From Datisca glomerata (taxonomy: Eukaryota; Streptophyta; Magnoliopsida; Cucurbitales; Datiscaceae): DNA of 64,000 nucleotides. Position 1 is the first letter of the stretch, and the number at the start of each line of letters is the position of its first letter. The stretch covers positions 208,136 to 272,135 of the forward strand of contig QANY01000011.1 of assembly GCA_003255025.1 (NCBI GenBank), read 5' to 3'. This document shows positions 36,385-48,021 of the stretch, piece by piece. The position numbers and the translations under genes are program-made. The notes under the pieces were generated by a model. That model searched no databases. It was not told where the DNA came from and worked only from the letters and a program-made list of their open reading frames with translations.

Positions 36385-39084
36385 CAAGATTTCATAATCA
36401 AATATAGCAACAATGGATAAAAGGATTCAGATGGATTTAAGCATGGCCACCGACGAGAAGGCTTCCTCGTATTCTATACCTTCTTTTTGAGTGTAGCTCT
36501 TGGCTACCAGCCTAGCTTTGAGTGACTCTACATTTTCATCTGGACCTCTTTTCTTCATATAGATCTATTTGTATCCTACGGGGTTTACCCCTTCATGAAG
36601 CTCTACAAGTTTTCAGACTCCGTTCAAGTACATCGAATGTATCTCAACGTTCATGGCTTCTTGCCATAAGTTTGATTCAGGACATGCCATGGCCTCTGAG
36701 TAGGAGACCGGTTCATCAAGGTCCTCATCTGAGACAACTGTCAAAGATTCTCGATAGGACATATACCTTTCAGGTTGTCTCATAACCCTCCCGCTACGTT
36801 GAGACTCCATGGGCTCTGGCTCCTGGTATGGTTCTTCCATTATTAAAGCAGAAACAATTTCTGATTGGAGAGTCGGTGTCCTCCCACTCAATAATTCTTC
36901 TAGCATAAATGTGCTTCTCGGATGTACACTTTTAATGTAATCTTGTTCAAGAAAATGAGCATTCGTGCTAACGAATTTTTTCTGGTCAGTCGTACTGTAG
37001 AAGATGTACCTTTTCGTTCCTTTAGGATATCCTACGAACATGAATAATTCTGAACAATGGCCAACTTGTCTGTCTTCGATTTTAGAACATGTGTTGGGAA
37101 ATCTCATATTTTAAAATGGTTAATAGATGACATTTGTTCATACCATCTTTCATATGGTGTACAGGGCACCATCTTCAGTGGAACTTGGTTCAGAATATAT
37201 GCCGCTGCTTCCAAGGCATATCCCATAAGGAATTTGAGATTGATGAGGATTTAACCATATCCATTAGAGTTTGATTCCTTCTCTCTGGCACACCATTTTG
37301 CTGTGACATACTAGGTGCTGTAAGCTGAGAAAGAATATTTTCTTCGTTAAGAAAAAGTCTTCAAACTCTCCTTGCAAGTACTCTCCACGACGATTGGATC
37401 GTAGTGTTTTGATTTATTTTTCTAATTGCTTTTCAACCAATGCCTTATACTCTTTGAACTTTTCAAAGGTTTCAGACTTTTGGCGCATTAGATAAACATG
37501 ACCAAAACGTGAGTAGACATCAGTGAAGGTTACAAAGTATTCAAAACCTCATCTTTCTTGGATATTCAATGGCTCACATACATCACTATGTATGAGTTCA
37601 AGGCATTGAATGGCTCTTTCACATTTTGCTGAAAAAGGTTTCTTGGTCATTTTCCCTTCTATACAGGATTCACATGTGAGTAGTGATTCCACACTTAAAG
37701 TTTGCAAATGACAATCCTTCACAAGTCTTTTAATCCTGTCCAGGCTAATATGGTCAAGGCGTAAGTGCTACAAATAGGTTAGATCGGTTGAGTTATACTT
37801 CAAGCTTTTACTATCCCTTTGTGAATCATTATTCACTTCAGTTCCATATATAATTGGAATTATTGGTTTTACGTGAAACAATTTATTAGACATGTGTGCA
37901 ACAGTAATTAAGCATTCATTTCTAAAAATACCAATATCTTTATCAATGAATTTAAGATCAAATCCTTGCTCAATTAATGCACCAATAGAAATAAGATTCT
38001 TCCAAAAAACTGGGATATAATAAACATCACGTAAAATAATAAAATGTTTCTCAAAATATATTTTAAAAGTTCCCGAAGACACGACTGATACTAGTGCTCC
38101 ACTACCCCAACGAAAGTTGTACTCACCCTCGTCAAGCTTTTTCACTTCCCTGAACCCCTGTAGGGAGCAATAAATATGGTTAGTAACTGTAGAGTCTACA
38201 ATCAAAGAAAAAGTAGAGTCAGCTACATAACAGGTCTAAGTAACCATTACTATACTTTTAGATCCCAACCATTTGAGATACTCTGGGAAGTTATATTTCC
38301 AATGACCAGCACCTCCACAATGATGCCACTTGTTTTTTGACTTGTCTACTCTCATGATGGTCTTGCCTTTGGGAATTCTCGGCTTCTGCTTATTCGCTTT
38401 CCTTGGACCTTTTCTTTGTTTCTTCTTAGAGCCAGAGGTTTAAGGCTTTATTTCTATAAAGTTAACCTTTCCAGACTTCCTCTTGCCCTTCAGAAACAGA
38501 GTCTCAGCTACTTGCAACTTCTTCATGAACTCAGGAAGTGAGCACTTTAGCTTATTCATTGGATAATTAAGCTTGAAGTTCTCAAAGGTGCTACGTAAAA
38601 TCTCTAGGATCATATCCACCTGAGTCTCACCATCAACGTCAGCACCCATGATCTCCATCTCATTCAGATAAATTATGATCAACATCATATGTTCTCTGAC
38701 AGGGGTTTCAGGTTCCATCCTGCAGTTCATGAAGTTATGTACAGTTTTCTGTCTCACTTGATGACCCTGATCTTTGAAAATTTCGGTGATGTTCAACATC
38801 ATATCAACGCTGGTCTCTAAGTTATGATGTTGTTGTTGCAACACATTGCTAATAGATGCGAAGATGTAACATCTGACGATCTTATCAGAACGCAACCAAG
38901 AAGCACAAGCATCATTTTTCTTTTGAGTCGATTCAGAAATAAGCTCAAGGAAACAAGGGGTAGTGAGCACGAACTTGTGCTTTTCTTTCGTCATCACGAT
39001 ATCAAGTTTTTGTTTCCAATCCACATAATTTTCACTAGTAAATTTGTTCACGTTAAGAATAGTTGAGAAATGGGATAACGACAT
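36385..39084 (-). pseudogene. Copia-3 gag-protease-integrase-RT(start) coding region
   Basis: Gag (39084-38440) starts MSLSHFSTILNVNKFTSENY and is open for 214 codons. A zinc-knuckle-like CGGAGHWKYNFPE follows near 38300-38330, with the first cysteines of the CCHC motif disturbed. Protease (about 38205) reads IVDSTVTNHIYC, where the active site is normally DSGAT, so it is probably dead. The GAG-pre-integrase and integrase regions follow, with QQNGVPERRNQTL near 37280. The integrase tail and linker are at 37107-36613, starting with the FVGYPKGTKRY block. RT starts LVAKSYTQKEG and stops soon after. Stops occur between segments. Confidence 0.85.
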
Positions 39085-40728
39085 GATTATTGAAAATAAT
39101 AAATAAAACGATGGAAATAAATGCTCAATTGTTTAGGAAAGTATGATGCATGATTTAACTATTTAAATATTTAAAAATCAATAAAAAAATATTTCCTCCA
39201 TAATGTTACGATAAAAAATGATAGCTTGTCTCATTAAGGGATGAAATCCAAACTATCTCTTATCGCATCGAGACTCTTTTTGTTTGGTTAACACTCAAAT
39301 GTCTCCACATCTTGATTAACCAATCACAAATGGTTTTGGTCACCTTATCTCCATTGACTAGCTCCTAAGTGGGGATTTCAATGTGCTTCAGTCTAAGTGT
39401 TTAACCAACGTATCGACTCATAAAATATTTTTTGGACTCACAGTCTGTCTATGAGATGGTCCTGGCCCACCACTTCCTTTAGAAGTTTTAGCTTCTTAAG
39501 CAACTCGATAACTCAAAGTGACACGACTCCTAAGTTTCTCCCATTGAAGAGGGGACCGCTATGGGTGGTTTCAAACTATTCCTCGTGGCAAGATCAAGTT
39601 CACGTTGGAGACCTTAGGAACGTTTCAACGTAAACAACCCTCCCATTTAGTTTTAAAAAAATTTGGATTCTTTGTTGTTTTTCAAAATATAACTTTTATT
39701 AATTTGAAAAATGTGATGAAATTTATAAATCATTATTTAATTTTAAATCCCAATTTAAAATCATAACCACTATAAAATTACAATTAATCTACAATGATAC
39801 ATGTACATGCTACTTGATAATTTGATATGGGCACATTCCTAGTTTTATATAGCATGTTATATGATGATTCGTGATCAAAATTAAATCATACATTTAAAAT
39901 TAGCCTCCCTATTGGCTCATTTTTAATTACAACCCAAAAGATAAATTAATTACAAATTAATTTACAAATCTTCATGACGTCTGTAATTGTCTATTTGTCC
40001 TTCAAGTTGTTCCACCACTTTATAACTCTTTACAAAAGTCCATTCCCATTTTAAAATCAAATTTAAAATTTAAAATTCAAATTTAAAATTCAAAATTGAA
40101 AATTGAAAATTCATAATTCAAATTTCAAAAATTTAAAATTTAAAATTTGGTTAAAACTCTTTAATTAAGGAAAACTATTTTCCTAATTAAATAATCTCAT
40201 TAATTATCCTCTTTTTTTTTAAAACAAAACAAAAGATAAAAAGATAACATTGATAATTGTCTTTTGAATTCAAAATTCAAAATTCAAAAGATAAAAAGAT
40301 AAAATAGATAATTATCTTTGAATTCAAAATTATCTTTTATCCATTTAAAATTTTAAATTTAAAAGATAAAAAAATAGGATAAGGGTTATTGCAAAACATC
40401 ACGGAGTTTCCTAAACTTTAATTGTTATCACCTAGGGTTTCATAAACCCTAGTCACCAAGCAGAGCACGAGAATGAACAGTGGCAGCGACGGGCACCAGA
40501 TTAGTACCTCGGCCGCGCTAGAACAGTAACTCTGACGCGAACTGTAACTTCGGTGTGAACAATAATTCCAGCGTTAATAGTAATTTCACGTGAACAGTGC
40601 ATTTCGACGACTTCTCGGTGGCTGTCCGGTGACTTCTCGATAGCGATTCTAGCAGTTTCCGGTGACGGTATCGAGGCGACAATGATTTTACATCGAATTT
40701 ATAAAATTACAATTTCTGCAAAAAAAAT

Positions 40729-41037
40729 TACATAAGATCTTATGCCTCAAATCCGGCATACATAAATTCTAAACTGAAATAAAACTGCCTAGAGCCAATA
40801 GTTAGGGATCCAATCACATAATACATTCAAAACAGTTTTGAACATACCATACGAAATCATATGCCAATATTAAAATTTATGCAACAAAATAAATTACATA
40901 AGATCCTATGCCTCAAATCCAGCGTACATCAATTCTAAACTGAAATAAAACTGCCTAGAGCCAATAGTTAGGGATCCAATCACATAACACATTCAAAATA
41001 GTTTTGAACATACCATACAAAATCATATGCTAATATC
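40729..41037 (-). repeat. Tandem duplication in the copia-3 leader, ~166-bp period
   Basis: The block CATAAGATC(T/C)TATGCCTC at 40731 recurs at 40897. The two units stay very similar through AAAACTGCCTAGAGCCAATA and the following AGTTTTGAACATACCATAC block. Copia-4 has the same leader block once (about 45640-45790, opposite strand), so the duplication is specific to copia-3. Confidence 0.85.
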
Positions 41038-41106
41038 CACAAAATTCACGATACGTTCGTTTCAAATATCAATATGCATAATCAAGAACCTCGCTCTGAT
41101 AACATT

Positions 41107-42960
41107 TGTTAGGAACATAAGTTTGAACCACGAATGGTTCGTGGGCGGAATATTAATTTTTTTTTCCAATTAACTTATTTAATCAAATTGAATAACATAA
41201 AATCAAGTAACGTGCGATTATGCATATGAGACATTAAACGAGAAGATAAGGTTAGAAATAATTTTTTCACCTATACTTTATATCGGAGAATTTTTGAACT
41301 GGCGGAATTCCTTTGAGCATTCTTTAAGCTTCGGAATCCAGATCATGCACCTGAACTCCAAGAATGATTTGTACATTTCATCCACCAACAACCACCCGTC
41401 AATTTCAGAAATATATCTCACGAGAATTTTGTATAGGAATTTGAGTATGGGCGCTTAAAACGATTAAAGAAGAAACATAAACATTTTCTCCTTCAATATA
41501 ATTTTCGGCAGAAACTCGGAAGGAGGGTAAAACATTTTTCTCCTTTTGCTTTGTAAACAAGCAACTGTATCTTATCCCCGATCTATCTACAATCAGACTA
41601 CTATTAGATATTTATAAAATATATTTTTGATATTTGCAAATATTTCTATATATTTTTAAATTTCTAAAAAATTACCCCGTATATTCATAACTGCATAAAA
41701 TTGTAATATTCCCTAGAGTTTGAGTTATATCGAGATTCATCAATCTAATTGATAAATTAATTGATCATTATCAATTAATTAGTTAATTTTTTATTTATTA
41801 AATATCTAATAATTAGAAAATAATAAACTAATTAATTTAAATATATAAAATCACACTTAAATAATTAAGTGATATCACCCATCACATATAGGTGTAGGAA
41901 ATATGTCTTAGCCCCATAACACATTTTGATCCAATTTACTTCGGTTTTCCATTCCTCTTCTCGTGAGCTATTTTTGAGATGGAATGGACCCACATGAACA
42001 AAGCTAAGGATTCAAATACCCGATAAATTTATCTCTATAAATTTCTGACCTATTTAATCCTGACATCGTATGACTCTACTATAGGTTCGATGTCGAATCA
42101 ACTCTCGATTCATACGTGCTACGTTTTTTGTCGGTGTAAATAATACCTTTTATTTTCAAGGTCCACAGTAACAAGAGCGGAATATAAAATTATCATTTTA
42201 CCACTCTTGTTATTATTTCTTTAACTCTTTTATTGACTGTGAATAAGAAAGACATAATAATTATCTCATACAATTACAAGTCTTAATCAATGACTTAATT
42301 CATTGAATACTTGGCTAGCTTAATTTATTCAAACACCCGTCAATAAAGTATAAGGTGATTTTGTTGCTTTCGTAATCGAACCATAAATTTTCACATCTGT
42401 GAATCACGCAACCCTAACTTAATTGACTTACAAACCCAATAGTCGAAGTATTACCCGCCAAATCGAACTCACTCATTTGACATATCAAAGATTGTAACTA
42501 ATTAAGTCATGCTATGTACACCTCAGGATTAAGATAATTATGAAAATACCCTTAAGTCGTAACAATTAGATTTAGAGCTTGGTAAACGGTTTTGAGCTCT
42601 AAACTAATTTGTTACCGGTCTATTCAACATGTTCATAAGATGTCTAGGTTAACCACTTGAGTCTTCACTCTCATGCCCCGAGACTGGCATTCATTGGTTC
42701 AACTTAACTCTCGTAATCAGATTCAATTGCCCAGTCGATCCTAAGACTTGAAATATCATTTTGAACTTTCTCAGAAGAGTTCATTTGGAGACGCCTCTGT
42801 CTTCACTCTTCATTCATTGATGAAAGTTCCAGGACTTGAGTAATTTATAAACACACTTTACTTTCAATTTATTCATAAGAATTCAATAATATAATGTCTG
42901 AGAAATAAGTAAATACAAATAAATAGTTATTACACGCTATTTTATGGACATATTCCAACA
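41107..42960 (-). repeat. Copia-3 5' LTR (about 1.85 kb)
   Basis: On the minus strand it begins TGTTGGAATATGTCC at 42960 and ends GTTCCTAACA at 41107. It is followed by AATGTTATCAGAGCG, a slightly altered tRNA-Met primer-binding site. The copia-4 LTR fragments match it in both halves. Confidence 0.85.
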
Positions 42961-43859
42961 TTTAAGTCATCATCAGGAGATGGGAAAACATTTCAATGAG
43001 CCTTCACCATGAACCTTTTTACTTGCCCTCACAGCTACTACACTTGTTTTTGTAAAATTGCCCCACAACATATTTTTTTCTTAGAAGATTTCAGTGGGGC
43101 TCGACTTCCAAGACCTCTAAAGCATCCTCAATGACATGCTCATCTCCTAAGCATTACATGCATTCCTATATAATCATTAGAATGATCCAAATTCAAGATA
43201 AATATTTTTTTTTATCAAATAAGTAGTCCTAACAAAATTAGCAATGACATGCGACCGATTCATATACAACTAATACATACAATCAATTGATGACCTCATC
43301 AACAATGTTACTTAGCCTCCAATTTAAACAAATAAGCTATTAGATTTACGTATAAAGAGTTTAAAACAATAACTATGTGCCCAATATTCAAAAAGTTTTG
43401 TCAACCTACCTACGAATATAAAGTGATAACAACCCCTTCTTCCTTCTACATATTCAAGCTAACACTATTCTCTTATACAAGTAGCATCAATCACTAGATT
43501 TCAACAAACATCTAGTACAAAGTCATAACCCCCTTTCTCCTTCTACAAACTAAAGCTAACACTATTATCTAATACAGATAGCATCAACTAGAATATTGTT
43601 CCATAAACATCTAGCAGAATCAAATACAAAATGATAAACGTAATCAAAACAATGTTTTGATTCACAAAAAAAAATGATAAAGAAAATGTATATTGCTTCC
43701 ATTATGATAGTATGAAAGTTGACGGTTCTTAACATTGATTATTGAGCATGTCTGTAACTATTGAGTTTTATGATTGACATAATTAGTCAAATAATCGAAA
43801 TGTAAATAATAATTTTTATCTATAGGATTACCTCAAACATCTCCGTCGACCAAAGTGTG

Positions 43860-44547
43860 CACAACTAATCCCAAGACGGTCCAAAGTCCTTAGTGTTTAG
43901 TTGTTTCGAGCACAATTCTTTGAAGTAGTTAGACAACTCAACCAAAGCATTGAACAAATCCTTACGCAACAAAACACATATCTCAACTGGTAAAAGTCTG
44001 TTGTAAAACATGCAGCCTTGACTGTTTAATCCTGAAACCTTACCCTTATCTTAGTAGATTCATTGTGATATATTTGCTGCGAAGCCATCTAGAAACTTGA
44101 CTGACTTTTAAGAAACCACGAAACATTGTTTCTCTCTCCTCTATTGTTAATGTTTTACATGCAGGTGGTTAAAAACATTTGCTCGCATTCTGTTCAAGGT
44201 GTAGTTCTTTCGTCATATTCATGTCAGCTAAGTCTCACTGAGCTTTGTAAGTGTCTTTTGTTTTACCTTCTAAGTTCAATAATGTACCTAATATATTATT
44301 TCAAACATTTTTTAACATGCATGACATCCAATTTTTGATTGATTTTCAGCTTAGACCAATATGAAAGTTGAAAACACACACTTTTCTTGGTCGAATTAAA
44401 ACCATCTATTGGATGCTTTCTTTATTTGTCTAACTTATTTGACACTTTTTCCAAAGTTGACAAACTGAATTTGATCTAATTGTCTCACATATCTTCTCCT
44501 GTCAACTTTCTTGGTGCATAAAAAAAACTCTTGTTTATTTGAACCAA
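43860..44547 (-). pseudogene. CACTA-1 tnp2 C-terminal half and DUF4218
   Basis: On the minus strand the blocks FFYAPRKLTGED (about 44530-44495), DGFNSTKKSVCFQLSYWSKL (about 44400), KLDVMHVKKCLK (about 44330), then FLKSVKFLDGFAANIS (about 44110), and LLPVEICVLLRKDLFNALVE followed by LSNYFKELCS (about 43990-43900) follow the tnp2/DUF4218 order of CACTA transposases. About 130-140 residues normally found between KDIHVYL and YAP.LTGE are absent, and copia-4 sits at that point. Frame is broken in several places. Confidence 0.85.
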
Positions 44548-45550
44548 CAGAAAATGTAGTGCGCATGATTCAATAGTTGATTCTTATCGAACATATAGTG
44601 GAGTCGTACGATGTCAGGATTAAATAGGCTCAGGAATTTATAAAAATAAATTTGTCAGGTATTTGAATCCTATAATTTTATTCATGTGGGTCCATTCGGT
44701 CTCAGGAGTAGCTCATGAGGACATGAATAGAACAAACAACATTAGTTTAACCAAAATGTGTTTTGAGCCAATGTGTATTTTTTGAACTCATATGTGATGG
44801 TTGTTGTCACTTAATTAGTGAAGAGAAACTAATTGGTGTTTATATTAATTAATTTATTATTTTCTAATTATTAGATAATTAGTAAATAAGAGAAATTAAT
44901 TAATTAAATGATGGAGATCAATTTAAATTTATCAATTTTGGGTTGATGAATTTGGACACAATATTGACTTTAATGGAGATGCAATTTTTGACAATTATAG
45001 ATTATGGGGTTGAATTTCAGAAATTACACATATATGGGGTGTATGTGAAAATTCTAAAATTATTATATAAGGGATGTCATTAGGGTTGCCTCCCTAAATG
45101 TGTTGACACAACTCTAATCACACAGAGGAGAAAAAAGTTCTCTCTCCCCCTCTCACTTTGCCGTGGAGTTCATAGAGGAATAAATTTTTTTTCTTCCTCA
45201 GTTGTTTTGAGAGCCCACACTTAGTTCCTAACAACGTACTTGCGAGATATACTTCTGAATCCAACGAGTGTTTGTTGGTGCGAAGACTTTTTGAAGTTCT
45301 TGGATATGAAGATCGAAGAATGAAAATCATTTAATAAGGATTCCACCAATTTGGAAAGTCTCCGATACAATGAAAATGTATAAATTGTTTCTACCTCTTT
45401 TGAATATATTTAACTTTGTATGCATAATCATATGTATGGTTTTAATATTTAATATGATTAAATTGGTTGATGTAAAAAATTTTGATATTTCGCCCACGAA
45501 GCGTTCATGGTTCAATAATTTTTCCTCAAATTTGAAAACCTGATCCAACA
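44548..45550 (+). repeat. Copia-4 left LTR fragment (LTR second half)
   Basis: Similarity to the copia-3 LTR starts near AAAATGTAGTGCGCATG and runs to the end GATCCAACA at 45550. The first ~0.85 kb of the LTR is absent; tnp2 coding sequence lies immediately to the left. Confidence 0.8.
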
Positions 45551-45868
45551 GTTGATATTAGAGCCTTGGGTTCTAGATTATTTATATTTAGATTAACACG
45601 TATGTATCGATGGATGTTCAGATATTGGCATATAATTGTTTATGGTAGATTCAAAATTGTTTTGAATGTGTTTTATGAATGGATTAACTATTGGCTCTAT
45701 GCATTTTTTTCTTAATTTTAAAATTGATGTACACCTAATTTGAGGCATAAGATTTTATGTAATTTATTTTTCTTGCAAGAGTTGTATTTTTAAAATCTAT
45801 GTAATCCGTGCTACCGCCTCCTACTGCCCACTGCCAAGCCCTACACAGTTGGTTATCTAATTGGGTTT

Positions 45869-46085
45869 TGGAAACCTAAGGGTTTTGGAAACCTCTGGAT
45901 TTAGGAAACCATCGGGGTTTTGGACACTTTTGGGTTTTGGACACCTAGGGATTAGGAAATCATTGGGGTTTTGGAAACCTAAAGGTTTTGAGAACCTATG
46001 GATTTAGGAAACAATTGGGTTTTGGGAACTTTAGAGTTTGGGAAACTTTGAGGTTTTGGAAACTTTTGGGTTTAAAAAATCTTAG
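45869..46085 (+). repeat. Minisatellite in the copia-4 leader
   Basis: About a dozen variable copies of a 16-18-bp unit such as GGGTTTTGGAAACCTAA or GGATTTAGGAAACCAT. It is not present in the copia-3 leader in this form. Confidence 0.8.
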
Positions 46086-47239
46086 GATTTTTCCCAATCC
46101 AGTGCCTAAAACTTATTTTTATTTAATTCGGTAATTTTTCAACACTAATTAATTGGAATTTATTTTACAAATTGTTTTTCAAAATAAATCAATTGATTTA
46201 TTTACTTGGTAATTGATTTATCATAGTGAAAATTGTTTGAAAATTAAATTCTAAATTAAAAATTTATTTTTAAAATGGGACTGGGTTGTTGTAAAGAGTT
46301 ACAAAATGGTGGGATTTTCTGAAGGAGAAGGAGCAAATTACAGTCGCCATAAAGATTAGTTTATAAATTAGTTATAATTTATTTATTATTCTTTTATAGG
46401 TTGTAATGGATGATTTATTATTAATCTCGTATCATCATATAACATGCCATATAAAATTAGGGATATGCCAATATCAAAATGTCATGTAGCATGCACATGC
46501 ATCATTGTAGTTTAAATTATAATGGATTATAATTTAAAAATACAATACGAATTTTATAGAAGTTAAAAATTTTAAATTGGGATTTAAATATATAAAATTT
46601 TATAATTTTTGAACATGTTTTTCAAGTTAATAAACAACTATGTTTTTGAAAAACAATCAAATATCTAATTTTTTCAAAAACTAAGTGGGATGGTCGTTTA
46701 CGTTGAAACGTTTCCAAGGTGCCCAACGCAAACTTGGTCGTGGCACGAGGAATAGTTTAGAGACACCCTTGCGGTCCTTTCGTAAGTGAGAGAAACTTGG
46801 AAATTGTGTCGCTTTGAGTCATCGATTGCTTAAGAAGCTAAGACTTGTAAAGAAAGTGGTGAGGTGCGAATGTCCTTGATGGACTGTTAATTCATAACAA
46901 CCTTTAAAGTCTATGCGTTGGTTAAACACTTAGACCGAAGCACATTGGAATCTCTCATAAGGGCTAGTCAATGGGGCTAAGGTGACCAAAACCATTGGTG
47001 ATTGGTTAAGCTAGATGTATTGGCATTTTGAGAAGCGTTAACCAAATTAAAGGAGTCTCGATGCGATATGAGGTAGCTTGGGAGTTGTCCTTAGATGAGA
47101 CAAGTTATCATTATTGATCGTAACATCATGGAAGAAATATTTTTTATTGGATTTTTAAATATTTAAGTAATTGCATCATGCATCATAATTTCCAAAATAA
47201 TTGAGTATTTATTTACACTACTTTATTTATTCTTTTCAA

Positions 47240-47990
47240 TAATCATGTTGCTATCCATTCTCTCAACTATCTTAAACGTGAACAAACATACTAGTGAAAA
47301 TTAAAATTGATTGGAAATGTAATCTTGATATCGTGCTAACGGTAGAAAAGCACAAGTTCGTTCTCACCACCCATTGTCCCCTTGAGCCTATTACTCAATC
47401 GAATCAAGAGTAAAATGATGCTTATACTTTTTGACTGCGTTCTGATGAGATCGTCAGATGTTACATCTTGGCTTTAATTAGCAATGTGGTGCAACAACAA
47501 CATCAGAACATGGAAAATGCTTTTGATATGATGTTGAATATCACTGAAATGTTTGGAGATCGGGGTCGTCAAGCCAAACAGGCAGCTGTGTGAAACTTCA
47601 TGAATTGTAGGATGAAACTAGGAGCTCTTGTCAAACAACATTTGATGCTGATAATTAGTTATCTGAATGAGATGGAAATCATGGGTGCTGTGTGATAGAG
47701 AGACCCAAGTTGATATGATCCTTGTGACTCTGACTTATACTTTTGAGAACTTCAAACTTAATTATTCGATGAATAAGTTAAGGTACTCGCTTCCTGAGCT
47801 GATGTAGGAGTTGCAAGCTACCGAGATCCTATTTCTGAAAGGCAAGAAGAAGACCGGAGAGACAACTTTACTGAAAGAAAGTCTTCCATCTGTGGCGCTA
47901 AAAAGAAACACAAGAGAGATCCGAAGAAGGCTAAGAAGCAGAACTCAAAAGCTACGAAAGGCTTGACGGGGGCGAGTTCACCTTCCATTG
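47240..47990 (+). pseudogene. Copia-4 gag remnant
   Basis: The plus strand shows the same gag blocks as copia-3 (a YFLNVNKHTSEN-like start, HKFVLTTHCP-like, MLNITEMFGDRG, NEMEIMGA) across several frames. Stops and frameshifts are frequent. The basic KKKTG..KKHKRDPKKAKKQ stretch near 47850-47950 corresponds to the region before the zinc knuckle; the knuckle is not recognisable. Confidence 0.7.
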
Positions 47991-48021
47991 GTGAAATAGA
48001 GCACTAGTATCGACCGTATCT

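Larger units (their letters stand above)
36381..42960 (-). mobile_element. Copia-3: Ty1/copia element lacking RT/RNase H and 3' LTR
   Basis: The order on the minus strand is 5' LTR (42960-41107), primer-binding site, a ~2-kb leader with a tandem duplication, gag from 39084, protease, integrase, and only the start of RT, which ends near 36385 at the block DYEILQM. The rest is missing, replaced by the copia-A 3' LTR fragment. The same family occurs in opposite orientation as copia-4. Part of the frame is intact (gag is a 214-codon open frame), but it cannot transpose by itself. Confidence 0.87.
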
